Below are positions 9,330 through 18,657 of a stretch of DNA of 64,000 bases, piece after piece. The stretch lies in assembly GCA_029933125.1 (NCBI GenBank), contig JAOZOU010000007.1, positions 79,007 through 143,006 on the forward strand, given 5' to 3'. The position numbers and the translations under genes are program-made. Below the pieces are notes generated by a model. The model worked only from the letters and a program-made list of their open reading frames with translations, did no database searches and was not told the DNA's origin. Each line of letters begins with the position of its first letter. Positions within the stretch are counted from its first letter, which is position 1. This DNA comes from a bacterium (GTDB lineage Bacteria; Arandabacterota; Arandabacteria; Arandabacterales; Arandabacteraceae).

Positions 9330-10463
9330 CTAGATCCTGCCTTTGCAGCGATACCTTATGTAGGCGGCGAGCTTCTTTCCGAGGCTCTTCCAATCGTACT
9401 TGTTGACGGTTGAATCCCATTCGTCTTGCCATGCCTGGTATCTTGTATCGGCTATTGTCGTTGTCCAAGCTTTTATATCGGGTTCGACGAGATGGACATA
9501 CGGCAGATTGAGCTCCCTGAGTCCTTTGAGTGGGGTTGCAACCAATTGTTTTCTTGCTGCTCCATACTCAATGGCCTTTATGGGGAAACAGACGTCTGTG
9601 TGAGGATCGATCTTGTAAGGCATAACACCGACATCTATTGCCTTAAAGTACTCCGGGATGTTGGCGACAGGCACGGGTCCTGTAAAGATTACATCGGCAA
9701 TGCCTTCTGTGGATGTTTTGGCTTTTGCTTTGGGAATGTCAGTACCCGGTCCGACAATGAGGAGGGTTGCCTCAGGTATAACCTCTCTTAATTCCTTGAA
9801 GACCTCTAGCAGGAAGATCAACCCAGACCAATCGGCGTGGTTGCCAATATAGCCGATCACAAAGCGCCCGTCCAGTCCGAGTTCCTGACGAAGCCTTGTG
9901 CCATCAGCACCTCTTAAGTGTGCAATGTCTGCTCCGTTTCCAATCACTTCGGCTTCCATGTCATATCTCGCCAGCTCGTCGCTTAGGGCCCGGGTTACCG
10001 TTGTTATTCCAGCTGCACGTTCTGCCTGCTTTGCCCAGCGCCTGAGCTCGCGATGGGGAGGCAGATCAACTATATCAATTATGTGTGATACACAAACGTT
10101 GCGAGAGTTGACGAGGCTTAACTCGTTGAAGACAATCTGTATTCCAAACTTTCGGATTATGCGGTTGACGATTGCTGTGTTTAGGGATCGAAGGACCTCG
10201 GTACCGGGTCTTCGAATGTAAAGCAGTGGGGTATGGATCAGCTTGATGTCAGATCTCTGCTCCAGGCGTTGGCGGGTGAAAAGAGAGCCCAACTTGGATA
10301 AGGCCCTGTAAACAATTGGTGTCTGCTGGAAGCTCTCGGGACGCCAGGCAAGCAGGTAGACGTCGAAGTCTTGAGCGAGTGCTTTGGCGAGGGCTTCACC
10401 GCGTGTGACAAGAATGGGTGTTGGTGCTGTGTGGGGAATAACAAGCAGTCTGGATTTCGGCAT
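9330..10463 (-). CDS. GT4-type glycosyltransferase
   Basis: A ~377-residue retaining glycosyltransferase with a GT-B fold. The C-terminal half has the family landmarks: FVIGYIGNHADWSGL opening the second Rossmann domain, ATLLIVGPG, FTGPVPVANIPEYFKAIDVGVMPY and FPIKAIEYGAARKQLVATP, where the Glu of PIKAIEYGAA occupies the conserved EX7E region. The N-terminal half (RLLVIPHTAPTPILVTRGEALAKALA) is an acceptor-binding domain. I chose ATG 10463, preceded by GGAG; a longer frame opens at 10502. Together with the sulfotransferase relic and the GT-C-like gene it suggests a surface polysaccharide or glycolipid pathway. Sugar specificity cannot be read from the sequence. Confidence 0.85.
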   Translation of the reverse strand: MPKSRLLVIPHTAPTPILVTRGEALAKALAQDFDVYLLAWRPESFQQTPIVYRALSKLGSLFTRQRLEQRSDIKLIHTPLLYIRRPGTEVLRSLNTAIVNRIIRKFGIQIVFNELSLVNSRNVCVSHIIDIVDLPPHRELRRWAKQAERAAGITTVTRALSDELARYDMEAEVIGNGADIAHLRGADGTRLRQELGLDGRFVIGYIGNHADWSGLIFLLEVFKELREVIPEATLLIVGPGTDIPKAKAKTSTEGIADVIFTGPVPVANIPEYFKAIDVGVMPYKIDPHTDVCFPIKAIEYGAARKQLVATPLKGLRELNLPYVHLVEPDIKAWTTTIADTRYQAWQDEWDSTVNKYDWKSLGKKLAAYIRYRCKGRI

Positions 10464-10852
10464 CTCTCCAGTTCCTTCTGTCGTCACCATCTGGACTTGC
10501 ACTGAGCCCGGCCGTGTATCGTAGCATAAGGTAGCCTGATTTTCAATCCAAGTCCCCGCTTTGCAAGATGAGCCGTGGGGTCGGAGCTAAAAATCTGCAC
10601 TTTGTGATTTCTGGCATGATTGTTGCTAGTGCCCATCTGGTGCCATAGTCCGATATCCGGTTATGTAGCGACGGCACATAGACAGACCGCTAGATAGACG
10701 CATTTCCATCACAAAGCGAAGGTGCATCGCCGAACGCAGGCGAACCGCAAAGTGTGGAGAAAGGTGGCATTGCTACGTACAATATCCTCATGCAAAACGT
10801 GGAACAGGTCTAAAGCAAGCTAAACATGCCCATTTGGGGTTCTCTCCGTCTG
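10464..10852. other. Intergenic region, no gene seen
   Basis: This 389-bp gap between the glycosyltransferase start and the end of the radical SAM gene contains one single-arm copy of the GGGGTCGGAGCTAAAA element and nothing else I can support. Confidence 0.4.
10577..10629 (+). repeat. GGGGTCGGAGCTAAAA interspersed element, single-arm copy 1
   Basis: The core GGGGTCGGAGCTAAAAAT (10577-10594) is followed by a ~35-bp tail (TCTGCA, then TTTCTGGCA, then GTTGCTA) that is also found after the core copy at 41666. These two single-arm copies therefore share about 50 bp, unlike the double-arm hairpin copies elsewhere in the window. Confidence 0.75.
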
Positions 10853-12262
10853 CTAAGCAGGCACACGCGTTACGAGGTTCTCAACGAAGAGCTCAATTAT
10901 TGTTGGTCGGAAATTGGTGGGAAGTTTAAGCCCTTTGAGGCGTGTCTCAAGTGATGAGAGCTTGTCCTCGACCAATGCCCTTAGATAATCACGATTTCGC
11001 GGATACCAGAACAGCTTGAAGAAACCTCTGTTGGCAAGACCATATCGCGTATACCATCTGTAAAGGGATTTCCAGGCACTCACCCACATATTCTGAAGAT
11101 TTAACGGATTAACCTTCTTTGGTTTGAAGACAACATGTGTACCGTCATAAAGTGACCAGTCATGCGTCATTATTCTGTGCTGGCTTTCAAGTTCGTTGAA
11201 AAGCGGTGTTCCGGGGATAGGATAAAGAATCGAAAACGTCGCTGTATCCATATGTGTCTGTTTGATGAAGTTCACAGTTCTTTCTACTGTTGAATTGTCG
11301 TCATTGTCCATCCCGAGAATGAACATACCATTTATCTTTATGCCAACATCGTTTGCAACCTTCATCGCCTCTTTTATGTCGTTGACAGTCTGAGCCTTGC
11401 TGTAATCTCTAAGATTCTCATCATTTATCGATTCAACTCCAACATGGAGTTTCTTAAAGCCAAGTTGCTTCATCACGGTCAAAAGCTCAGGATTCTTGTT
11501 GATAATGTTTACACGAGTTTCGGCGCTCACGTAACGAAAACGGACGCCGCATCTTATGAGATTCTCCATGAAAGGCATTGTATTCTCAACATTGAGGCCG
11601 AAGAGATCGTCGTTGAAGAAGAGCACTTCCTGTCCAGACTTCCTTCTTGCGATGAGTTCTGCAGTCATGCTTTCGGGAGATCTTGTACGATATTTTCTTT
11701 CGAAGACAGTGGGAACCTGGCAGAAGGGGCAATTGTATGGACATCCCCTCGATGCAGAAACGGGGAAATAGGTTATCTTGTGATGATCAGCAACGATGCT
11801 GAAGTCAGGATAAGGGAGGTTGTCAATATCGACTACTTCACCATGGATTATCTTCTCTTTAAATCCGCCTTCGAAAACCTTGACAATGATCCCTTCTGCT
11901 TCCTTCGTGACAACATGATCACAGAATTGAGCGGCTTCTTCAGGCATGGCTGTTGCATGCATACCGCCAATCACTATCTTAGCATTTGGTTTTGCCTGCC
12001 TGATCTGCTGCGCGTAGATATAACCAGTTAAGGCCGATGGCGTAAGGATTGAGATTCCAAAAGCATCTGCTTCGAGAATTTCTCGCTTGAGGTTGCCTTT
12101 CCAATCGACCGCTCGCGTGACATTCTCATCATAGATTCTCACATCATGTCCCGCCTTACGCAGAATTGTGCCGAGATAGATGACGCCAATGTTGGGTATT
12201 CGGATGCCTCCAAGTTTGTACATATTGAGCTGGGGACCTGGAACGATAAATGCGATTTTCAT
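10853..12262 (-). CDS. B12-binding domain radical SAM protein
   Basis: A 469-residue protein with an N-terminal cobalamin-binding Rossmann domain (PNIGVIYLGTILRKAGHDV, ADAFGISILTPSA, KIVIGGMHATAMPEE) and a radical SAM domain carrying CPYNCPFC in an SASRGC context. The later HVGVESINDENLRDYSKAQT and FSILYPIPGTPLFNELE are typical of the class-B methylase/hopanoid-type families (HpnJ/BchE/MiaB-like). Members methylate or rearrange lipids, pigments or antibiotics; the substrate here is unknown. I chose ATG 12262 because TAGGAAG lies just upstream and MKIAFIVPG is the usual start; a frame extends five codons further. It lies upstream of the glycosyltransferase on the same strand. Confidence 0.85.
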   Translation of the reverse strand: MKIAFIVPGPQLNMYKLGGIRIPNIGVIYLGTILRKAGHDVRIYDENVTRAVDWKGNLKREILEADAFGISILTPSALTGYIYAQQIRQAKPNAKIVIGGMHATAMPEEAAQFCDHVVTKEAEGIIVKVFEGGFKEKIIHGEVVDIDNLPYPDFSIVADHHKITYFPVSASRGCPYNCPFCQVPTVFERKYRTRSPESMTAELIARRKSGQEVLFFNDDLFGLNVENTMPFMENLIRCGVRFRYVSAETRVNIINKNPELLTVMKQLGFKKLHVGVESINDENLRDYSKAQTVNDIKEAMKVANDVGIKINGMFILGMDNDDNSTVERTVNFIKQTHMDTATFSILYPIPGTPLFNELESQHRIMTHDWSLYDGTHVVFKPKKVNPLNLQNMWVSAWKSLYRWYTRYGLANRGFFKLFWYPRNRDYLRALVEDKLSSLETRLKGLKLPTNFRPTIIELFVENLVTRVPA

Positions 12263-12372
12263 TTTACTTCCTAACAATGTTGGTGGGTAACAAGGTGCTC
12301 ATTCCGCATCTGGGGATAGCTCCTCACCTTCCCTCATAGGTAAAGCTAAGCTCATCCGAATACAAAAGTAAA

Positions 12373-12458
12373 GGGGTCGGAGCTAAAAATCTTCAAAATG
12401 CAGGTTTTTTAGCTCCGACCCCATTTTGGGCGATTTGAAGATTTCTAGCTCCGACCCC
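12373..12458. repeat. GGGGTCGGAGCTAAAA element, composite copy 2
   Basis: A forward arm (GGGGTCGGAGCTAAAAAT, 12373-12390) faces an inverted arm (TTTTTTAGCTCCGACCCC, 12405-12422), followed after an 18-bp spacer by a second inverted arm (12441-12458). The whole ~86-bp unit is almost identical to the one at 14278. It overlaps the 3' end of the GT-C-like gene, which reads through two arms and stops in the loop at 12393. Confidence 0.85.
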
Positions 12459-13427
12459 GGGTGGATGGAGCAATTCGGTTGGGAAGATGGCAAACCAGGC
12501 GAGAGGTATTACAATCGGAGCAAAGGGCAGGAAGAGGCGCACCTCCGTGACGATGGCAACAAAATAATGAAGTACAATGTAGGGCGGAAGCAGCCGGAGT
12601 GCGCGCCTTAGCATTGTCGGACCGCGCTTGGCTCCGACGAAGGCAATTACCCATAGGGCACCATAGAGTACAACAAGATGGAGCGTCGGAAACCATGTCC
12701 TAAGGTTACGCCTGAGGGTGAAGACCTCGCAATAGTAAGGCCTCGCACCATAAGCCATGCGAATGCTTCCGTAAACGATTATCCAACATCCAACGAGCAG
12801 CAACGAGCGGACGATCAAGCGTCCAAGTGGCTCAGTCTTCCATCTTGCAAGAAAGTAAATCGCTGGAATCATGAGCGTAGTTTCACGATTAACTGTTCCG
12901 ATGAGTATAAGGGGGATAAGCAGGCGATCACGTTCGAGTGCGATTGCCCGGAGAGCGAGAATGAATATGAGAAGATTGAAGGTATCGCTCTCCTGAATAA
13001 CCTTGAAATATGTGAAAGGTAGGATTGCAGCGAGTGCGAGTGCTCCTGCGGCGGCTGCTCCAGGTCTGAACCAGGTGCGGAGGTATCGATCAAAGAAGAA
13101 AAGCGAAAGGGCAGTGAATGCTGCGCGCACAATGAAGTAAGGAAGCGGAATGTAGGACGTTCTGAGAAGAAGCCTGATCAATTCGGCTATCCAGGGCGTA
13201 AGTGGCCGGTATTGATTTGGAGCCGGTGCTGTCGCATTGATCATCTCTGCGTGCCAGGTTGGGAAACTTCTCAAGTCAGCAATGCGTGTCCAGACGAAGG
13301 CACTGGCAATTCCGAGGCCGACATAGAGCATAATGAGTGCGAATGTTTCACCTCGAAGCCCTGTTGTCTGCGCCGGAATGCTGCCGGATAGGAAGGCCTG
13401 TTCTTGGCTATCCCTAGACACTGCCAC
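12393..13427 (-). CDS. GT-C-like polytopic membrane protein
   Basis: A 344-residue protein with about eight to nine predicted transmembrane segments (for example FALIMLYVGLGIASAFVW, LALAAILPFTYFKVI, PYIVLHYFVAIVTEV). An NRET motif after a helix (LILIGTVNRETTLMIPAIY) and an early loop with acidic and QYRPLTPW residues resemble lipid-linked sugar GT-C transferases, so I infer a mannosyltransferase-like enzyme acting on the periplasmic side. This is family-level inference only. The C-terminus is odd: the last ~20 residues (GVGARN... GVGAKKPAF) are translated from two arms of the interspersed palindromic element, which supplies the stop codon. The native end of the gene was therefore probably lost or extended. 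Confidence 0.6.
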   Translation of the reverse strand: MAVSRDSQEQAFLSGSIPAQTTGLRGETFALIMLYVGLGIASAFVWTRIADLRSFPTWHAEMINATAPAPNQYRPLTPWIAELIRLLLRTSYIPLPYFIVRAAFTALSLFFFDRYLRTWFRPGAAAAGALALAAILPFTYFKVIQESDTFNLLIFILALRAIALERDRLLIPLILIGTVNRETTLMIPAIYFLARWKTEPLGRLIVRSLLLVGCWIIVYGSIRMAYGARPYYCEVFTLRRNLRTWFPTLHLVVLYGALWVIAFVGAKRGPTMLRRALRLLPPYIVLHYFVAIVTEVRLFLPFAPIVIPLAWFAIFPTELLHPPGVGARNLQIAQNGVGAKKPAF

Positions 13428-14277
13428 TCTCCCGGCTTGTAGCCTCCTGTGATCTCTCGTGACGCTACCCTATATGTTTGTGACCAATGTTATAGGATGC
13501 GCCATATTTTTCTCAAGCAGTAAGATTTCGATTGTCGTGCCTATGGATGGGTAGCTTCTTTGATTGTTTGTGCGGTCAGGTAATGGTGGGTCAGGCCATG
13601 GTAGTAGAGATCTCAGTCATCATTCCCACAGGAGGTAGTGAAGAAGATTGGATGAAGTCTTCGTTATGAGCCTAGATGAGATGCAACTGAGTCAGCTTTT
13701 CATCGGTCTCGAGAAGCTATCGCGGGTGATGAGGATTTTTGATCCATCACATGTGACTCAATTGAACCCATTCCAGTAAGGAGGCTGGGAGGGGATGTGA
13801 TCATAGTTGGCGAACAGAGAAGAGCTTTTGCGGCCTCGCTGTGCTCGATTTTACTTCTGCAAGGCGTGTTGCAGGTGGATTCATGAATGATGCGAGCGCA
13901 GGAGGATATTGCTTGCTCAAGTGGACTATCGCGCTGTCTTGAAACCCGGTTAGGATATTATGTGGCGAACAGAGACGAATCCGCGCTTCTCTGTACGAAT
14001 CACACCATTTGCTCGCCTCATGTACCTTGCTTTCGAGGATCTGATTGGGAGTTTCTCGAGGAATACTTCTTAGCGTCGATGATTACCGCTCCAGCGCCCA
14101 ATGCGGGACAGTTTCTCCGGAGAGACTCTAAGGGTTACAGTGATGTGTTCGCTACACTTTGGATGCGTAGCGGCTATATTTTAGCCGCGGCTCAATGGCG
14201 GGGCATAAGGCACTTCTACTAGGTGCTTGGGGTTGCGGGGTTTTCGGGAATCATCCGGGTGATGTTGCGGATGCACC
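13428..14277. other. Intergenic region without a supported gene
   Basis: About 850 bp between the GT-C-like gene and the composite repeat at 14278. An open frame at 13887-14222 and a 43-codon frame at 13648-13779 have no homology I recognise and no good initiation context. The region may be a decayed gene remnant. No RNA gene is visible. Confidence 0.35.
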
Positions 14278-14362
14278 GGGGTCGGAGCTAAAAATCTTCA
14301 AAATGCAGTTTTTTAGCTCCGACCCCATTTTGGGCGATTTGAAGATTTTTAGCTCCGACCCC
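14278..14362. repeat. GGGGTCGGAGCTAAAA element, composite copy 3
   Basis: Same arrangement as copy 2: a forward arm, an inverted arm after a ~14-bp loop, an 18-bp spacer with the same sequence and a second inverted arm. The two ~85-bp units differ at only a few positions, which points to recent duplication or transposition of the composite as a unit. This copy lies in intergenic DNA upstream of a small secreted-protein gene. Confidence 0.85.
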
Positions 14363-14492
14363 GAGATTTAGCTTGCCAAGGGGATGCGATGGGGCTACGC
14401 TTCGCACGGGCGGGCATAGTGCCGGCTGGTACCACTCCAATTGTTCACCACAACCCCGCCGCAAAGTAGTCCTCTTTGGAAGGAGGCAAGCT

Positions 14493-15101
14493 ATGAGATG
14501 GACGCTCCACGCAGTACTGATTCCGGTGGCATTGTTCCTACTGGCAGGATCGGCTCTTGGGATCGATCAAACCTACTACGATGCCACAAACAGCATCATC
14601 GATCGAGCCAATCCTGTTGGCACAAAGTGGCATGAGCTTTACCCCAACTACTGCATTGCGCCTTTTACCATCACCGATTGGAAGGACAACGGCGACGGCA
14701 TCTTGAGCCCGTGTGATACCATCGTCATGCAAGGACCTGATCTCACCGAATCGTGTGAGCACGTGGTTGAAGTTACCTATACGCTTGAGCTCACACCCTT
14801 ACAGGATCCCATCGTTGATACCTGGTGGGACTTCACCGAGCATAGCGAAGGCCTAGATCCTCTCGAGAATCCAGTCTGCTCATTCTGGGTTGAGATTCAT
14901 CCAGACTTCGGAATCACGTGGCACATCGATTACTGGGAGGATAACGGCTCAGGTAGGCTTGACTCATGCGATGTAGTTGTTGATGACACTGGGCTTTCAT
15001 TTCACGTTGAAGGCGTCCATACCGACATCGTGACCGAACCCACCAGTGGTTGTCCGATTCAGCCTTCCACCTGGAGCACGATAAAGGACTTATTCAGATA
15101 A
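14493..15101 (+). CDS. Small secreted protein with two DNGxGxLxxCD repeats
   Basis: The ATG at 14493 follows GGAAGGAGG. The 202-residue product has a signal peptide (MRWTLHAVLIPVALFLLAGSALG). The mature part contains two related units, each with an aromatic-rich lead-in (ITDWKDNGDGILSPCDTI and IDYWEDNGSGRLDSCDVV). The DNGDG... pattern resembles a calcium-binding dockerin or EF-hand-like loop with an added cysteine. I do not recognise a family. Its 3' end overlaps that of the convergent 1084-residue secreted-protein gene by 12 bp. An open frame extends upstream to 14373 but lacks a signal sequence and ribosome-binding site. Confidence 0.7.
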   Translation: MRWTLHAVLIPVALFLLAGSALGIDQTYYDATNSIIDRANPVGTKWHELYPNYCIAPFTITDWKDNGDGILSPCDTIVMQGPDLTESCEHVVEVTYTLELTPLQDPIVDTWWDFTEHSEGLDPLENPVCSFWVEIHPDFGITWHIDYWEDNGSGRLDSCDVVVDDTGLSFHVEGVHTDIVTEPTSGCPIQPSTWSTIKDLFR

Positions 15102-18100
15102 GAGTACGAGTATTTTCCTCGTTCGGGTGAAGTCACCAGCCCTTAGGCTATAGAAATATACGCCTGGTGCGACGCGCTGTCCGTCGTCACCGGTTCCATT
15201 CCATGTGACGGTGTAAACGCCAGGCTGCTTTCTGCCCCTATCGAGCGTCGCCACTTTTCTTCCTTGGACATCATAGACATTGAGGTTGACATCACTCGCG
15301 CGTGCTATCTTATAGGTAATGTGAGTCACCGCGACAACAGGATTGGGGTAGTTTTGAGAAAGGCCCCACGCATAAGTTTCTTCCCTCATACCGGCAGTAC
15401 CACCTCCACCACTGCCATTTGAAGGTAATCCGAAAAGATCCTCGAGAACGAACATTATGAGATCTACTCTACCCGAGTAGGTGCCGGCATCAAAGTCAGG
15501 AGCAGGCGGCAGGGTAGAACCCGTGCAATAGGATTCTTCATGGACAATACTTGCGCAAAGGTCAAAGTTTAGAAAGACGCACTGTCCAGCATTATGGGAT
15601 TCTGTATAGATAGCCATCTGCGAGCCTTCAAACCCAGCGCGAGGATTGAGGATATTGAGCAAAGGCTGCGCCACGTAGCCTGCCGGTGGGAGAGAATCCA
15701 CAGTCACGTAGCTCATATCCTTAAGATATGGGCATTCGCGGTAGATGATCATAGAATCAACTGCCGCACTTACAGCAACGGGCGTCCCGAAGACCGAGAT
15801 GGCGTCAACTGCTTCGAGGTAGAAATAGGGCTTACTGAAAGCACCTTCAGCTTCATCCAGATAGTTGCACCCGAGTATTCCATGGAGGAATTCACCACTG
15901 AGGGAGTCCTCACCCACCACAGCCATGTCATATGCGATGCGATCCCCGCAGATGATGGCTTTACCGCCTGCTGCAAGATACTCACGGAGAGCACGTTGGG
16001 ACTCAGCACGGAAGAGATAATTGGAAAAGTAGGGACCCGTAAACCATACGACAGCGTCGTAGTAGTCAAAGGCAGTTGGATTTATTCTGATATTGCTCCC
16101 CGCCCCACCTATGTCGAACTTATCGTAGCAGTAACCAGCGTCTTTTAGCACCTGCTCGTAGATATTTTCAAGATACCGTGAGCGATAGCCCTGAGCAAGA
16201 CACTCAGCATAGTCATAGTTCTTCCTTCCATAGCCATCAACAAGCAGGATCTTGGGGCCTTCATAGGATTCTGGATAGATGGGGAAGATAGCGAATTCCA
16301 AGTAGTCATCCACCCTGCCCGTGTGATCAGGATCTGTTGGATCAGCCCGACGAGGGAAGTAAGCCTCATTACCAGCACCATCAGTTGCCTTGACGTAATA
16401 CCATACGGTGCCTCCCCTGATCCATCTATCAAGCCCGAAGTCAGTTGGGCAAAATGTTCCATAATAATCTCCACCCATCTCAGGGTGGTATGGATCCGAC
16501 GGATATTGCATCTGCATGTCAACTGACACCCACGATGCTCCCTCATCTACGCTTCCATATAGCCTCACACTCGCAACTCCATCTCGATCAATCACATAGA
16601 TATAGAGCTGGTCTAATATAGGAAGCGTCACGTCATCGTATGGTGGTCCCGAGTAACGAGCGACGGTATCCGGATCGTTGGCGTCAAAGAAGGAATTGTA
16701 GGCGCAAAGGCTATCATGGAAGGTATCGTGGAACATATCGATTGAGCGCATTGAGAAGACAGTTGCGTTCTTATCAAAAAAGCCAATGGAGACATTATCA
16801 ATTTGATAATCAGTCCCCTTATGCTTGCCTCGGCAGGCATCGCCTGGTCTCGAGACATCAGCGATGTCCCAGGCAAATTGCATCGAGTCAGGTGGTGTGT
16901 CGTAAAAGGAGGAAACACCCTCATTGAGATCAAACATCCAGAAGTAGCATCCACCGTCGCATATCCAGAAGGGATACTCGTACCACGGACACCATCTCCC
17001 ATAAGAACTGTCATAGAAGCGAACGCGATATGCCGTGTAGTCGCAGGTATAGTCAAGGGAGCAACGGAAATCGTCCCATTGGACAACGCACCCGCTGTTT
17101 TGCATTGGGATAGATGGAGTCATGAGCCTGTAGAACCAACCATTCCGCCAAGCCGCTCCACCAGGATATCCTCCCTCAGGTCTTGCTCTGAAGGCAATTG
17201 AGGAGTCAAGCATGCAGGTGACACGATCTCCCCCGTCTCCACCCTCGTATGGTGGATCGGCATCATGAACCATGTGCCACTGATCAATCACACCAGGTGG
17301 ATCAACAAGGTGCCAGTAGCTGGTATCAAGTGTACCGGATTCGAAATCTTCCGTGTATCTTTGACTGTCGCCCCAGACCCAGACGTTGTCGATGAAGGCA
17401 GCTCCATCGGTATCCCCCCGTCCGTCAGCGTCGCTCCAGGCTGCGTCGGAGACAAAGCGCCAGCGGAAGCGTGGGGCGGACGTTATCTGGAGGGTGTCAG
17501 GTGTGATCACACGGTAGAATGCAGGGAGATCTGGATCGAACCGCTTCTGCCAGTCGCAATTTGTAAGGTTGTCGATGTCGGTGTTACCCCAGTAGTCGGG
17601 ATTTCCTCCACTGCCAAGCCCACATTCTGGACCAGGATTGTTGCTTGTTGCATTGAACGCTGCAAGAGTTACCCAGGATGAGCCATTCCAGACGTCAACA
17701 TAGAAGTAGTCATACTTGCATTCGACATCGTAGCGTGGATCGAAAAGAAGCGTGCAGCCATTGGCCACAGTGAAGGATTCAGGCAGGCGAAGCTCGACAT
17801 GGCAATTCCAGTTGTTGCCATAGCCTGGGGTATGACCAGTCCACGTTCCACATTCCACAGGATAGCCATCAATCCACAGTGAGTCCGATCCACACCAGAG
17901 GGCATAGTTACCGCAATATGGTCGCTGGTCAGTCCGATAAGTATCGACATGCCAGAAGTTGATACCTGTCTCGGAAGGTTGGGCGCGCACATCGATGTGG
18001 CGGAAGCACTTTGTATCCCAAGGAGGAAGTGTCCCGCAGGAGTCACCATTCTCAAAGCACCATGTCTCAAGAGGACCCGGTCCACCTGTTACCTCTCCCC

Positions 18101-18344
18101 CATGCCCCATGTAGGGGTCGCCCGGGCACGCAGTCGAGTCAGCATGAATCCTTAGCCAGGTCGTGTCTCCCGCAACCGAATAGACAAGTGGAGCAAAGGG
18201 CAACGTCTGGGTGGGGAAGGGTGCACCGAGAGGTATGGTGGGTGGGCGCAGGTCAGATACACACTCAGTTGTTGCAAAGGCAGACGATGTGAGAGTAAGT
18301 GCTAAGCCAAAGACGACGAGGTGATGGAGGACAGTCAGTCTCAT
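15090..18344 (-). CDS. Large secreted multidomain protein with FlgD-like C-terminal domain
   Basis: A 1084-residue exported protein. AAGGAGG precedes the ATG, and the signal peptide is MRLTVLHHLVVFGLALTLTSSAFA. The N-terminal ~500 residues are rich in aromatic residues, cysteine and W...D motifs, with two MAM/jelly-roll-like stretches (WRFVSDAAWSDADGRGDTDG, DNVWVWGD). From about residue 700 there is a ThuA/glutamine-amidotransferase-like Rossmann segment (KILLVDGYGRKNYDYAE, FDYYDAVVWFTGPYFSN, LREYLAAGGKAIICGDR). The last ~85 residues are a FlgD/T9SS-like sorting domain (NLNVYDVQGRKVATL, APGVYFYSLRAGDF). Enzymatic activity is not demonstrated by any catalytic motif I can see. Convergent with the small secreted protein gene. 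Confidence 0.75.
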   Translation of the reverse strand: MRLTVLHHLVVFGLALTLTSSAFATTECVSDLRPPTIPLGAPFPTQTLPFAPLVYSVAGDTTWLRIHADSTACPGDPYMGHGGEVTGGPGPLETWCFENGDSCGTLPPWDTKCFRHIDVRAQPSETGINFWHVDTYRTDQRPYCGNYALWCGSDSLWIDGYPVECGTWTGHTPGYGNNWNCHVELRLPESFTVANGCTLLFDPRYDVECKYDYFYVDVWNGSSWVTLAAFNATSNNPGPECGLGSGGNPDYWGNTDIDNLTNCDWQKRFDPDLPAFYRVITPDTLQITSAPRFRWRFVSDAAWSDADGRGDTDGAAFIDNVWVWGDSQRYTEDFESGTLDTSYWHLVDPPGVIDQWHMVHDADPPYEGGDGGDRVTCMLDSSIAFRARPEGGYPGGAAWRNGWFYRLMTPSIPMQNSGCVVQWDDFRCSLDYTCDYTAYRVRFYDSSYGRWCPWYEYPFWICDGGCYFWMFDLNEGVSSFYDTPPDSMQFAWDIADVSRPGDACRGKHKGTDYQIDNVSIGFFDKNATVFSMRSIDMFHDTFHDSLCAYNSFFDANDPDTVARYSGPPYDDVTLPILDQLYIYVIDRDGVASVRLYGSVDEGASWVSVDMQMQYPSDPYHPEMGGDYYGTFCPTDFGLDRWIRGGTVWYYVKATDGAGNEAYFPRRADPTDPDHTGRVDDYLEFAIFPIYPESYEGPKILLVDGYGRKNYDYAECLAQGYRSRYLENIYEQVLKDAGYCYDKFDIGGAGSNIRINPTAFDYYDAVVWFTGPYFSNYLFRAESQRALREYLAAGGKAIICGDRIAYDMAVVGEDSLSGEFLHGILGCNYLDEAEGAFSKPYFYLEAVDAISVFGTPVAVSAAVDSMIIYRECPYLKDMSYVTVDSLPPAGYVAQPLLNILNPRAGFEGSQMAIYTESHNAGQCVFLNFDLCASIVHEESYCTGSTLPPAPDFDAGTYSGRVDLIMFVLEDLFGLPSNGSGGGGTAGMREETYAWGLSQNYPNPVVAVTHITYKIARASDVNLNVYDVQGRKVATLDRGRKQPGVYTVTWNGTGDDGQRVAPGVYFYSLRAGDFTRTRKILVLLSE

Positions 18345-18450
18345 CTCTGCCTCCTTTCGGTGAGAAAGGTGGGTTCAGATATTGCCGCTCGTCTTGTGTA
18401 TTATACCACAACCCGGTCGAGGTGTGAACCTGCGAAATCGGGGGTCATCG

Positions 18451-18498
18451 GGGGTGGGAGCCAAAAACGCGCGTTTTGCAGCTTCTTGGCTCCGAGTC
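18451..18498. repeat. Degenerate relative of the GGGGTCGGAGCTAAAA palindrome
   Basis: GGGGTGGGAGCCAAAAA faces CTTCTTGGCTCCGAGTCC, giving an inverted repeat of the same layout as the main element but with GGAGCC instead of GGAGCT and several other changes. In the equivalent frame it also encodes GVGAK, as other copies do. It is probably an older copy or a sister subfamily. Confidence 0.5.
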
Positions 18499-18512
18499 CA
18501 CTGGCTACGGAG

Positions 18513-18657
18513 GATAAAGGAGTTGCTGATCCAAACAGCGACGGAGACGCCGGCAGGACCGGTAGTCAATCCCACCGCTTTCACAGAAGGTGTCAGGGAA
18601 GACAGATAGAGGGCAGTTCAATTGATTTCAACTCCGGATTTCGGTTAGGCTGGTATC
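18513..18657 (+). repeat. Left ~145-bp direct repeat of the island
   Basis: This stretch (GATAAAGGAGTTGCTGATCC... to ...TCGGTTAGGCTGGTAT) matches 31098-31242 in the same orientation, with roughly 80-85% identity by eye and only minor length differences; the best block reads TAGTCAATCCCACCGCTTTC. Together the two copies bracket the restriction/defence-like gene cluster. They may be attachment-site or integration-derived repeats or duplicated remnants of a gene. No integrase is in the window. Confidence 0.75.

Noticed and set aside
13648-13779. 43-codon open frame (TTG start)
   Set aside because: Protein-like composition but no homology and an out-of-register ribosome-binding site; too weak to call.
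13887-14222. 111-codon open frame
   Set aside because: No ribosome-binding site, low-complexity mixture of residues and no recognisable domain.
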